A stretch of DNA of 64,000 bases from Lenzites betulinus (Eukaryota > Basidiomycota > Agaricomycetes > Polyporales > Polyporaceae). The notes beneath the pieces are model-generated. The model searched no databases. It saw only the letters and a list, made by a program, of their open reading frames with translations, and was not told where the DNA came from. How positions within the stretch are numbered: position 1 is the first letter of the stretch; the number at the start of each line of letters is the position of its first letter. The stretch spans positions 18,075 to 82,074 of the forward strand of contig JABYQU010000084.1 of NCBI GenBank assembly GCA_022264855.1, given 5' to 3'. Positions 1 through 11,900 of this stretch are shown one piece after another. A program made the position numbers and the translations under genes.

Positions 1-56
1 ACAGCGAAGTGGGCGTCTATTGTAGTTGCAGCCACGAAAAGAACACGCAGCGAGCG

Positions 57-120
57 GAATTGAACACCGGACCTGCTGCAAAAGCCTAAGTAAGAGTGAC
101 ACATGTAAACCACTCGGCCA
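57..120 (-). promoter_or_regulatory. tRNA-like pol III promoter, inverted copy
   Basis: This is the mirror copy of 454-517 in the left arm of the inverted repeat. The B box complement lies at 57-65 and the A box complement at 110-120. Transcription would run leftwards, out of the window. As in the other copy, the stems are degenerate. Confidence 0.5.
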
Positions 121-453
121 CACGGCTGTACAAATGCTATGGTTGCCCACGTACTAGTCCAAATACATTTTCTCAGCTACTAATGGTACTCCAAGTCCTT
201 ACCGGATCTTGGTGCTGCATAAGGACTTATAATGCTGTTAGTAGCCAAAGGAATGGATGAACACTAGTACTATATATACTCCTATAGTGTGTACAGTTCT
301 GTGGCTGAGTGGTCCATTTCTATCACTGGAATCTGACATCTTGCTGAAGCTTGGCGCTGCGTGAGGACTTGGAGTAACTTGGGGTGCCATTAGTAGCTGG
401 GGAAATGTATTTGAACTACAACCGTGGGCAACCGTAGCATTTGTACAGCCGTG

Positions 454-517
454 TGGCCGAGTGGTTTACATGTGTCACTCTTACTTAGGCTTTTGCAGCA
501 GGTCCGGTGTTCAATTC
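454..517 (+). promoter_or_regulatory. tRNA-like internal pol III promoter (A and B boxes)
   Basis: TGGCCGAGTGG at 454-464 fits the A box and GTTCAATTC at 509-517 fits the B box consensus GWTCRANNC, with tRNA-like spacing. The A box resembles Ser/Leu tRNAs. The acceptor and T stems pair poorly, so I read this as a tRNA-derived (SINE-like) sequence rather than a working tRNA. Confidence 0.55.
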
Positions 518-573
518 CGCTCGCTGCGTGTTCTTTTCGTGGCTGCAACTACAATAGACGCCCACTTCGCTGT

Positions 574-2930
574 GACTGCAACTGCAGATAGGCGCCCGCG
601 TCTCGCGCGTCAGTGGCTGTGCCAAACGGCGCCTATTTGGCCTTAAACCACCGAAGTTGCAACTACCGCTATTTATTACACCTAGAAAGTTGCAATAACT
701 GTTGTATACTCTACGCTCGCGAGCTGTTGTGAGGCGAGCCGACGCACAATTTCCTGACGCCACCGCGAAGCTGACGGCTAGCAACAGCGTACCTGCTGTT
801 ACCCTCTGAGAGCGGCACCGATACGGCGATAGCGACACCGTTCCGAAACAAGCCAGGGAGAAGTGACTGTACTCGGATTCCGAGGACCCGGATCCCACGA
901 AGGCAAACGCGAGGCATCCTGCTTTGGACGGTCTCCGACAATTTGCCCAAGGAGTCATGTTCGCAATATTCCCATGGCTGCAGTGCGCATGAGGACCAAT
1001 CAGATCCCACAAAAAGCTCCGTCAGAACGGGCTGCTTATTCCATTACCGCTCGCCTCTTGCGCGTTCCCTCGTGCTCGGCGCCCGCCCATGGACAGGGCA
1101 AATAAGGCAGGCCATGCACGCCTCGGCGGCCTAGGATCTGCGATGCGCAGCGAACGCCGCCCATATCCAGCAGCCTAAGTACGTCGTGACAGCCTAGTGG
1201 GCAGTGACGGAAGCAGAGCGCTGCCGCTTGCACCGCAACACTGGTTTCGATCGCCTCCCCCCATTTCCGGTCGGCAGTGCGCCCCATCTCGGAATCGTGG
1301 ATTCGTCGCACACGACGACCTTGACACCGGTGCAGCTGCTAGAACGCTTGGGCAGATAGACGCTATTGACACTTGTAGATCTCTGTCGTATGCGGAGTCG
1401 CTGCCCAACGTAATATGCGGCCTAAACCGGTACAGCTCGAGCCAGCCTGTGCGTCACCGCCCCCTATCGTACATTGCCCAATTCCCCGTAGCTGCGGGAC
1501 CAGGGCCTCGCCGCGCACAACAATTGTGGCGCAGTACGGCGCCGTCTGTTGTGGGACAGTCGTCTCAAGTCAATGCGCACACAGGCCAATTTCTCTCCCC
1601 GAACTCCTTCCCTGGTCTCGCCCGAGTTCTATACCCCGTACTGTTTCTAGTGGATGCGGCTGACAAGACCCTGACATGCTTACTAGTATACCTCCGAGCA
1701 ATGGACAAACCACCCCTCGGCGGAACGCCGTGGGCGTTTCTATCTTTGTGGCGTTATATCTTTTCTTCCTCATGGTGACTCGTGCGCGCGAGGCTTCGAG
1801 TCCCATCACGTTGAGTTCAAGTCAATGCTCCTGCCCTCTTCGCGAATATTCCACGTTGATCTTCCAAAGTTGCCCACACCGCCGTGCACTGTCACTAGTT
1901 TTACATACCGCGTCCATCTTCGCTCCGCCACCTCGGTCCGTTGATAGACTCGGATATCTGATATCTACAACCCCATGAAGACGCGAGTGCGTGGTCCGAA
2001 TGTACCCCGTCCGTACATGCAGGGATGCTTTGATGCTTGAAACTGAGATAATTCCTACTCCGTATGGACACTCCGTAGATCATAGCGTACCACATCGTCG
2101 GCTCACAACGTTGGCTCTATCGGGAGACAATTGGTCAAGGTATGTTCAATGCATGTGTTAGCTGCCGCTCTTCACACTGATTACCCGCTGACGTCCCACT
2201 TCTCAGCAGAACTCGGATACTGAAGTCGTCGACATCGAAATCTTTTTAACAATAGACACTCGCTACGCCACATTACTCACTATGCACATGAACGGCCTTC
2301 TACGACTGGGTACGACGACGGTTGAGACGTATCAAGGCCTCTCGTTCTTGCCGGCCCTCATCTTAGATACTCCGCGCCACCTGCGCGGTACCCAGTATCA
2401 ATGGGACGCCGTCGCGCCCCGGGCTGTCTGTACCTCCGGGCCATCACGCTCAACAATCGCGACGTTTTTCGCGAAAGAGATGGTGCACATTGCGTACAAC
2501 GGGGAAGCCTCTCCGAAGGTACAGGATGTCGACGTCGAGATGAGGGCCCATTGCGATATACGCCACCAAGAGCGCGCGGGCACACGGACAGAACCTCGGG
2601 CGGATCGCGTCCGTACGCGCCATACGGGCTCGCGCCAATGAGACGAGATGACGTCTCGGGCGAACGGCGATGCGTGCGATTTGCCGCGTTAGACATGCGG
2701 TTTACCGTCCGTCGATTGCCTACTAGCATACGACGAACATGCGCGCTGTCCATCAGCGGACGGTGTGCTCGGTGTGCTATAGTTGTCTTCGGAAAGCGGC
2801 GGGCAGATCGCTACGCGGGCCCGGGTCGTCAATTACTACCACCACGCGCTGCACGATAGATCGACACAGGTTTCGCAGGCCGCCGCGAGGAACAGTCCCG
2901 CTTGTCCAAGTAAAGGCAAGTGGAAGGTGC
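574..2930. other. Gene-poor spacer
   Basis: Open frames occur on both strands here but are short and overlapping, with no recognisable domain, no consistent splice signals and no start context. I see no repeat family and no gene that I can support. Confidence 0.6.
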
Positions 2931-2938
2931 GCATGCAC

Positions 2939-3310
2939 AGGACCCCTGACAATGGGAGGATATCCCTGATGACCGTCCGGACAACATCTCGGGTTCTGGA
3001 GGGGGTATGCCTGCTCGCATCCGGACAAAACATGGCTTAGACGCCGAAAGGCCTGTGGAATGGTCCGGACATGGATGCCAAAAAGAGCCATCAGGTTCGG
3101 CCCAATGGGCGCTAAACACACATTGAGCGCCGAAAATCAGGCCTGTGGTGGTTAAGCGCCGGATTTCGGACATTTTCTGGCTTTTTAGGGGCCGAAAGCC
3201 TGATTTTATCCGGACAAAAGTGGGCGTCTAACCGGCCTGTTGACCCCGGACATTTTGGGCAAAATCGCGGTCGGCGTCATCAGGCATTTTGGGCGGTTGT
3301 CGGGGGTCCT
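2939..3310. mobile_element. hAT-type MITE, copy 1
   Basis: This 372-bp element starts AGGACCCCTGACAA and ends TTGTCGGGGGTCCT, giving 14-bp terminal inverted repeats with one mismatch. It is flanked by an exact 8-bp direct repeat GCATGCAC (2931-2938 and 3311-3318). An 8-bp target duplication is the hallmark of hAT transposons. The interior has many short TCCGGAC and ATCAGGC-like motifs in both orientations and no ORF, as expected of a non-autonomous element. A second copy lies at 24112-24505. Confidence 0.88.
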
Positions 3311-3318
3311 GCATGCAC

Positions 3319-4950
3319 GCGGCGGCGAGGGCGAGGCTATAAATATACGCACCGCACGCTGATGTATGTACACAAGAACCAACGCCGGGCTCTTCCTGGC
3401 TCTTCCAATGTTCCATATAACCACGCACCGCTCCACACACGATCAGACCGTCTCGGGGCGGAGTTTGAGCTCGAGATATCACGGGACTCACTCGGACCTC
3501 AGATGTGGTGGAGAAGCACCTCGGACAGACTGGAGCATGTTGTGAGTGGACAGCCCTAACACATGGCACTAACTTAGTAGCGTCGGCTGGGGGAGTAGCG
3601 CGCTGGCAGCGTATATCTAGAATTGAAAGATGTCCAATCGGGCTCGAACCGTATATCGCCGACCTCGAAGAAGTTGGCGCTCCAAACGACGAGGAGTCCT
3701 AGACGGGGGGGAAGAACACGCGCGGAGTTTAGGCGGTCTCCAGTCGAAATGCTTGCACATGTCCAGTGGCGTTCTGCGGGGATGCATAGTTGTAATGGCA
3801 TGAGGCATTCCTTCGGAAGTTCCATGTCAATGCGGCCGGGACACCGCAGTGTCCAGAAAGTAACAAGGCTGTTCGTGAACACAGCCATGAGCTAATTCGC
3901 GGCGCGGCGCAGTGGAAACAGTACCAGAAAAGTGCGAGAAGTCGCCGGGCTGTACAAACGGCCAGTCAATCATGGCAAACTTCCACGAAGCGGTAGACTG
4001 AGAAGGCTCTAGAAAGCAACGTGAGGAAGACGTACCTTCTCGGATAATTTGAGACAAGAGACCCATACGGTTAACACCCTTGTCTTCCTGGGGAGAGGAC
4101 AGGCAGGAGGCGGCAACATCGAGATTTGCTTGAAGGTAGCCGCAAGTGGTGGTGGTAAGCTGTAGCGATCGACGCGCCACTACGGGAGTAGCCCGAGGGT
4201 CCAAGGCCTGCTGCGCAGAACTGATCTATGAGTTGGGGATGAGAATTGAACGTTGAGTACTCTGCAGCAGCTGGAGCATAACACCGACAGCCTGAGCGAG
4301 TGTCCGTGTAGTGTGTCAATGTCCTGAGTCGCACGAGTCGCCCTGTAGCATATGCGAAGAGGCTAAGCACAACTGTAGGTCATGAATTGAGCGTTTCAAG
4401 AGACACTCAGTATAATCCTGCCGGAACACGGGGGGAGAGGTAGACAGCCTCGATGGAGGAGGAGGAGGAGCTCGGAAGCTGTAAGATGACGCCACCACTG
4501 TTACCATACTGGGCGATAAAACCCTAACCCCACCGCGTCCGCATCTGCACTCGAAATTGAAATCGGATCACAGCGAGCCTTTCACTCTTCCACTACTACA
4601 CGCTCCTCCGCAGACGATGCTCTCGTACAGAGGCCCACAATACCAGTATTTGCAAGATATGCTAACGTGACACATCTGGAGCCCGGAGTCCCCGCCGAGT
4701 AGGTCACATTAAGTACCAGCCAGAGTACACAACCCCCGCAGCGCTGTCGCTCTCGGCAACCTTCAAATCGGAGCCCACACGACTTGTCACCCTCGTTCCT
4801 TCATGGCATGCACGCGTACACGTAAACGAGGTCATTTCCCCCGTGTACGCCGACCTTGAAGACTTTGAGAACCTCGGTCATGAACGCGCTCATCCAAACG
4901 TACGTATCTCCCGCTCCCGCCCAGCCGTCCCTCGCTAATCCAACACAACT
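3319..4950. other. Gene-poor spacer
   Basis: No supportable gene. A TATA-like stretch near 3340 and several open frames (for example 3827-4204 on the minus strand) carry no domain that I recognise. A short GGA-rich microsatellite lies near 4456-4472. Confidence 0.5.
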
Positions 4951-4959
4951 TCCGCATGA

Positions 4960-6400
4960 TGACGATATCGCAAGAAGTCGGACGATCTCCCAAAGCGCTA
5001 CACTTGGCGCACCCTCCAGCGCGTCCGTATCCGCTTCGAATGCAGAAGTCAGGCCCGCCAGACGCGCCAAGACGCGGTCCCGCCCCATCCTCCCAGGACG
5101 CGTGCGCCCCCGAGCTTGTCCTCCCTGCCGAGCAGGAGGAGGTGCGTATTCTATCCCCGCATTGCCCCAAGGAGCCCTTCATGCTCACCGCTCGCCGATA
5201 TCGCAGTGCGCGCGCGCGCCGTGCAAAAGTCTTGGGTGGTTCGGATACGCCGTCATCCAGCGCGAGATGTATAGCGAAGGATCCGGCTTGAGAACGTCCG
5301 TGCGCGCGACCCACACGCGCGTCTTGCACATCCTCATCCTTGGGCGCGAGCCCTGACCGACACGTCTCCGCCGATGTGTCTTCATCGGCCTCCTCCCCGC
5401 TATCGCCTGGGCACTCCCTCATACACGAGCACGACTATATCGCGAAGACTCTGCTCCGAGTTTACGGGCCCGGGCTTGGTACGATGTCCACCCACGCGTA
5501 CGCTTCTCTCCGACTTCCCTATGCTCTTGTGCGCTACACAATCCATGGTACAATGCCACCTACAAGCAAGAAGCGCATACCAGGGCGCGCCGTGCGTCAC
5601 TCTTGGGCGGTTCGGATACGCCGTCATCCAGCGAAGGACCCGGCTTGAGAACGTCCGTACGCACACGCGCGTGTTCCACCACCACCTCCTTGGGCTCGAG
5701 TTATCGCCCAGACGTGCTCGCCGAGGTTTCTTCACCCGCCTCGTCCCCGCTATCGCTTACACGCGAGCTCAAATCCATGGCGAAGACTCTGCGCCGAGTG
5801 TCAGGGCTCGGGCTTGGTACGACGCCTGCCCACGCAGTCCGTGCGCCCAGCACTCGCGCGCGTATTGCACATCCTCCTCCTTGGGCGCGGACCTTGGCCA
5901 AGACGTCCCCGCCGAGGTCGCTTCACTCGCATTGTCCTCGCTATCGCCTCGGCATCCCCTCACACACGAGCACGACTATATCGCGAAGACTGCACGCCGA
6001 GTGTCAGGGCTCGGGCGCCGTGCATCACGCCTGGGCGGTTCGGATACGCCGTCATCCAGCGAGAGGTGTATAGCGAAGGACCCGGCTTGAGAATGTCCGT
6101 ACGCCCAAGGCATACGCGCGTGTTCCACCACCACCTCCTTGGGCTCGAGTTATCGCTCAGGCGCACTCGCCGAGGTTTCTTCACCGGCCTCCTCCCCGCT
6201 ATCGCCTTGGCACCCCCTTACACCAAAATACGATCATATCGCGAAGACTCTACGCCGAGTTATGGGCTCGGGCTTGGTACGACGTCCACCCACGCCTCCG
6301 CTTCTCTCCGACTTCCCTATGATGCTGCACGCCGCCCACTCCACACACCACCACCACCACCTACAAGCAAGAAGCAACGACCTAACTCCTAGTACGCGCC
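4960..6400. repeat. Degenerate tandem repeat block
   Basis: Several sentences of sequence recur in order. GGTTCGGATACGCCGTCATC starts at 5238, 5609 and 6037. A segment containing TATCGCGAAGACT recurs near 5437, 5976 and 6236. A segment with GGGCTCGGGCTTGGTACGA recurs near 5467, 5805 and 6267. The spacing of roughly 370-430 bp with internal indels indicates a duplicated unit that has diverged. The overlapping open frames are by-products of the repeats and high GC. Whether the unit was once an exon cannot be told. Confidence 0.7.
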
Positions 6401-8999
6401 TCACCTTCTCCAGGGCGCCGCTTGCCGAGTCGTCCTCAGGTCCACCCATGGCCAACGGCATCCCAACCTTCCAACTTCTCAGAAGACGCGCGCACCCGCC
6501 GCCAAGCCGCCCGCCAAGCATACGACCGTCCGTCCGCCCGACAGCGCCATGGAGCCCGGCTCGGAGCCGACGCGCGTGTCACGGTGCCCTCGGACTCGGA
6601 GCAGCCGCTGTCTCCGGGCTCGGGTCGTCTCCGGGTCCCGAGTCCCGCGCTGGGCGGAGCGGGCTCGCGTGCGGCGGACGCGGGTCCGGGGGCACGACAG
6701 CGACAGGGGGATGCGTGGCTTCGAACGTCGTTCGGCTCGAGCTGCGAGCTTCGCGCTTCGGGCGTTGATGACAGACTCTTGGCGGACGTTCACATCAATG
6801 GTACCCACCCCCACCGAGCGGTCGGCCGCTAAGACAAGAAGACGAAGACGAAGATTCAGAAGCGGAACGTGCGTGGTGCGTGGTGCACGCTGGAGCTGGG
6901 AGCGCGGCGACCCTGGCGGTTTCTACGATGCTGTAACGGAGACGTGCGGCATGCGCCGGAGCGGCGGGTGGGCCATGATGCAGACGCAGACGCAGACGCA
7001 GACTCAGCACAGGCAGGCTCGGTGTCGCAGGCAGGAGTCAGCCAACCCGCGCTGTGCGGCACGACGCGACGGTATCTCCTTCGGGGGTCGCGACGGGCTG
7101 CGACGGGTCGGGGCGATCCTGCACTATCGCGGATTGGGAACAAGTGCGTGATATATTTAATTTTCAGTATGATGATGATGTACAGCGCGTTGACCCTTAT
7201 CTGCGTCTGCGTCGTCGACAGCAGGACATGATGATGACGGGGCTGCACCGCCCAAGCCCTTCCTGCGACAGGGAAGGACGTGCAAAACCCGGGCGGCGCG
7301 TTTGAGCAGAGACAGACCCCAGTCCGCGCGCGTCCCGTATCTCTATCGGCGCACAGTGCCAGAGCAGTCGCAGCATCCGAGGGTGATGGCTGCGCCCGGG
7401 CGGTCGGTCGGGACCCCAAAAGATGCGCAAACGGCCAGCGGATTGGAGATGCAATGCAGCAGTCAGCGCTCCTTGGGAGTGGCGGGCGAGTACTACTGCA
7501 GCAGGAGCTGTGGAGCATCAGTGCGCGTTCTTGGGCTTGGGAACGGGACGAGATCGTCGGAGGCCGGCTGGCCGGGCATGGCGACGGCGCGTCCGTGCCG
7601 CCCGCTGGGGGCGTGAGCGTGTGTCGCGCGCGCAGCACGCACTGGGAGAGTGCGTGCGGGTGCGGTTGGGAGCTGAAGATGGCGTGCACCGCGGGCGGGG
7701 GTAGCGGGAGTAGAACACCGGGGAGGCGTCGATGGGGTCGGACGCAGAGTTGAAAGTCCGCGGGGTGAGTGATTCGGATTCGTACAATGAACGCGCCTTC
7801 GAGAGCTGATAACCCTGGAGACGCGCGACGGCAGCGAGCGAACGCTCTGTCAGACCGGACGACAGGGTCGGGCGTGATAGAGCTGATACATCGCCACACA
7901 TTTGACAGTCCTTACGTCGTAATCGATGCTGACACCCGCCTTGACGCGTCTCATCCCGCCGTCGTGGCGTCCCATCGCCCGTCGCGGCGTCCCACTGCGC
8001 TCGCCGTCGCAGCGGCAGACACGGGCGGGGGAAGGCGACACGGCGCACAACATTCCAGCCGGACGCTGTTCGGCAGAGAAGGATGATCGCGTCGGGCCAG
8101 TTAACAGCCATTCCAGAGCGCCGGGGAGGTTGGGAAAGAGAAGGGCTTGGCAAGAGAGCCCTCCGCCTTCTCCAATGCGTCGTGCGACGCCGCAGCAAAT
8201 GCAAAGCGGCTATACGGCCAACCGCCTTCGGGCGACCGTCGCTGGCCCAGCCGTTACGCTTTCGCACGCCCGCCCTCTGACGTCGTCGCTGCAACACCCC
8301 CCGACGCGCCCCCAGCGGACTGTGTCCGGTCTTCACAGGCCCACGCCGAGGGTCTTGCTCGCACCGCGCGCGGGGCCCTGCACGGTGCAGGGCCCACTGA
8401 CGCACCGCGCAGACGTCGCGTCGCCGCGAACGAAAGCGAGGACGAGATGCGCATCAGGCTTGCCACGCCCCGCAGTGCACCGCTTCGGCTATCCCGATCG
8501 CTGACCCACGTCTCGCACGCCGGCGCGGACCAGTCCGTCACCCAGCGAGACCCAGCGGCTGTTGATAGTGGTAGAGGCCAGAAGACGAGCAACACACGGC
8601 GCGCGCCAGCATCACGCGTCGCGCTGATTCGTCGCGAAGGACGCGTCTGCTAGTCGACACCCGCCCCATGTACGCCCGCCTTATCGCCGGCGAGGTGTGC
8701 GGGGCCGGGCTGGCAATGCATGCGGTGGTGCGTGCTCGGACTACCAGAACTCCCGCCCGAGCGAATCTCACCCGGCGCCTAGCCCGATCTCAGATAGCGA
8801 CCCGGAAGACGTCGCTCGAGCCGAGTGATGGCACTCGTTAACCTCCCTCGCTTCTTCCGACGCAGACCCTTTTCCTGTTCGGGGTGGTATTTGTCGCGTC
8901 CACTACTCCCATGTCGCGTCCCAGAGGGTTACTAAAGCCCGCCTGGGCTCACCCCCGCCCTTCGCTCGCGCCCCCTCCTCCGCCCCCCCCTCGCCAGGC
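6401..8999. other. GC-rich spacer and leader of the NRPS-like gene
   Basis: High GC creates long chance frames, but none shows a domain or exon structure. A (GCAGAC)n microsatellite lies near 6979-7004. The last 50 bases before 9000 are strongly pyrimidine-rich (C/T runs), typical of a fungal core promoter or leader just ahead of the start codon at 9000. Confidence 0.5.
8373..8395. repeat. Short perfect palindrome
   Basis: GGGCCCTGCAC is followed, after one base, by GTGCAGGGCCC: an 11-bp inverted repeat about 610 bp upstream of the NRPS-like start codon. It could be a dimeric protein-binding site or simply GC-rich chance; nothing else distinguishes these. Confidence 0.5.
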
Positions 9000-11900
9000 A
9001 TGTCTGTCCCCCTCGCATTCCTCGCAGACCTCCCCGCCCCCAGTGCCTCCCTCGGCGACCAACTCGCCGACCAAGTCACCGACGCGGGCCGCGTCTCCAC
9101 CCTCCTCGACTGCCTCCCCACCACCGACGCCCCCGCTCTTTGGTCCGTCTCCGCCACCCGCCCCCCCGTCTCCCATGCCGCCCTCCACCGCTTCCTCTCA
9201 AAGTTCGTCCTCCCCTCCTCCGGCCTCCAGGACCACGTCGGCCCCAACGACCGCGTCCTCGTCGTCCTCCCCACCAGCCCCGAGAACGCCGTCGCCCTCC
9301 TCGCCGTCTCCGCCTACCACACCTGCGCCCCCGTCAACGCCAGCTGCACCGCCGCCGAGCTCAGCGAGGATGCACGCCGCCTCCGTGCCAAGGCCATCCT
9401 CACCACCACCGACGCCGTCGACCGCCTTGAGCTGCGGCGGCTGCGCGACGAGCTCCGCTGTGAGGTCGTATTCGTGCATTCGCGCGCGGACGGGCCCACT
9501 GGCCTCTTTGACATGTCCGTCATGGACGAGCGCGAGGAGGACGACAACTGGTCCATCGTGCAGAAGAGCACCCGCCCGCCCTCGCGCCTGCACGGCCTGC
9601 ACGACCAGTCGCTCGTGCTGCACACCTCAGGAACCAGCGGGAAGAAAAAGGTCCGGCTCTCCTCCTACCGTCCATGCGCTCCCGCTCATGCGCACTCGCG
9701 CTATTTTTAGGTCGTCCCATACACCCTGCGTACGCTTATCGTCGGGACATGCGCCGTCGTGCGTTCTTGGGATCTGAAACCGCAGGATGTCAACAGTAAG
9801 TGCTGCATCCCCGGCGTCTGCCGCGTTCTGACATTCGCGCAAAGTGAACATGATGCCGCTCTTCCATGTCGGCGGGATCGTGCGCAACCTCTGGGCACCC
9901 ATGTTCTCCGGCGGGAGCGCTATCATGTGCCCCGGCTTCGACAGCACCGCCTTTTGGCCCATCGTCCTCGCATGCGGCGCTACCTGGTATGTGCGCCCTT
10001 CCATGCACTCCAGACATGTGCTCACCGAGTGCACAGGTACTATGCCGCCCCCACCATGCATCATGCTATTCTAGCGTCGAAGCCCGACTCCATCGTGCCC
10101 CTAAGGGACACGCGCATTCGCATGATCGCGAACGCCGCGGGGGGCCTTCTGCCCTCGCTCGCCGTGCAGCTTCGCGACACGTTTGGCGCTGTCATCCTGC
10201 CCTCCTACGGAATGACGGAGTGCATGCCCATCGCGTCGCCACCCACGACCTACGCCCTCGAACGCCCCGGCTGCTCGGGCATCGCGTGCGGTCCCTATCT
10301 GTCCATCCGCGACCCCCTGAACCTCGAGCGCGAACTCCCGGTCGGGTCCACCGGCGCGGTCTCTGTGCGCGGCCTCCCGACGTTCGACGGCTACGAAACA
10401 GGGCCGGACACGCCCCTCGACACCTCCGCCTTCTCCTCCGAGGGCTGGTTCGACTCCGGCGACGTCGGATACATGGACGCCGACGGCTACCTCTACATCA
10501 CCGGCCGATCCAAGGAGATCATCAACAAGGGCGGGGAAGTCATCTCGCCCTTCGAGATCGAGGAGGCGATCATGTCCGTCGCAAAGGACCGCATAAAGTC
10601 CACCATCGCCTTCTCCATCCCGCACGACGTCCTCCAGGAGACCATCGGCGTCGTCGTCGTCCGCGCGCCCGGCCGCCCCCGCATCGGCCTCGCCGAGCTG
10701 CTCGATCTGCTCAAAGCCCACCTCCACCCGTCAAAGTGGCCCTTCGCGGTCGTCTACATGGACGACCTGCCCAAGAACAGCGCAGGGAAGCCGCTGCGGA
10801 TCAAGCTCGCGCAGCGCCTCGGCATCGAGACGCTCACCGACGACACGCCCGCGGTCGCCCGTCACTACGAGGCGGCGGTCCCGGACAAGAACGCGGCGCT
10901 CTCGCAGCCGATCCCGTGCGCGGCGGTCTCCATCGACGTCGCCTCCATCGAGCGTGCGATGGCGAGCATCAGCGGCGTCGACGAGGTCGCCGTGCGCACG
11001 CGCGCCGACGGCACGCCCGAAGCCATCGTCGCCGTCCGGTCTTCCTCGGAGCTCGACTCCGCCGGCATCGCGCGCGCCCTCACAGACCTCATCCCGGGGT
11101 ACGCAGTCCCCACCCCGCTGCACGTCTTCCGCGAGGCGCTCGCACGCACGCGCGACCGCGCGGTCGACTGGGACCTCATGGAGGCGGAGGTCGCGCGGCG
11201 CAACGCGAGCGGCATGAGCGCGCAGGCGCTCGCGGTGCGCGACATCGTCGCGGAGCTGCTCGACAAGGACCCGAGCACGATCACGGGCGCGAGCGACTTC
11301 TTCCTCCTCGGCGGGAACTCGCTCCTCCTCGGGCGGCTCGCGTACCTGCTCCGGAAGGAGACGGGCGTCACGGTGCGCGTGCCCACCATCTTCGCGCACA
11401 GCACGATCAACGGGATCGCGGGCCTCATCGAGGACGGCGCGCCGTCGTCGCCCGCGACGCCCGACAAGACCGCCGTGAACACGCCCGTGCACAACTCGCT
11501 CGCGCCCTCGGAGAAGTCCGCGAGCACGGTCGACCTCCCGCAGCTCGAGTACGGGCTACCCACGGACAGCCGCGGGCGCGGGCAGACGCACCCGCTTTCG
11601 CTCTTCACGCAGGCCATCCCCCTCCTCCTCTTCTACCCGCTCAAGGCCGCGTTCACCTGGACGGGCATCGTGTACATCCTCGCGCTCTTCACGCGCTACG
11701 TCTCCTCCGGCTACTGGGTGCGCATCGGCTCGCTGCTGCTCGCCGTCGTCGCCTCCCGCCTCGCCACGCGCATCTTCTTCCCCCTCCTCGCCATCGCCGT
11801 CAAGTGGCTCGTCATCGGCCGCTACAAGCCGGGCACGTACCGCTTCTGGAGCACGTACCACCTCCGCTGGTGGATCACGAACCAGTTCATCCGGTGCGCG

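Larger units (their letters stand above)
1..573. repeat. Inverted repeat with 151-bp arms
   Basis: Positions 1-151 are the near-perfect reverse complement of 423-573, with at least one mismatch in the inner part, separated by about 270 bp. The left arm is probably cut by the window edge, so the palindrome may be longer. Each arm carries a tRNA-like pol III promoter pair. The spacer holds a third A-box-like stretch at 302-312. The arrangement looks like two head-to-head copies of a tRNA-derived short element. No protein-coding potential is evident. Confidence 0.8.

Noticed and set aside
461..646. Functional tRNA-Ser/Leu gene
   Set aside because: The A and B boxes are good, but the acceptor and T stems do not pair well and no clear anticodon arm is seen.
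4832..6768. Multi-exon gene across the tandem repeat
   Set aside because: Frames change from unit to unit, splice sites are not conserved and there is no domain; a repeat explains the pattern better.
7518..8405. 295-aa minus-strand ORF
   Set aside because: Arg-rich, no domain and no conserved start; typical of chance ORFs in GC-rich spacer.
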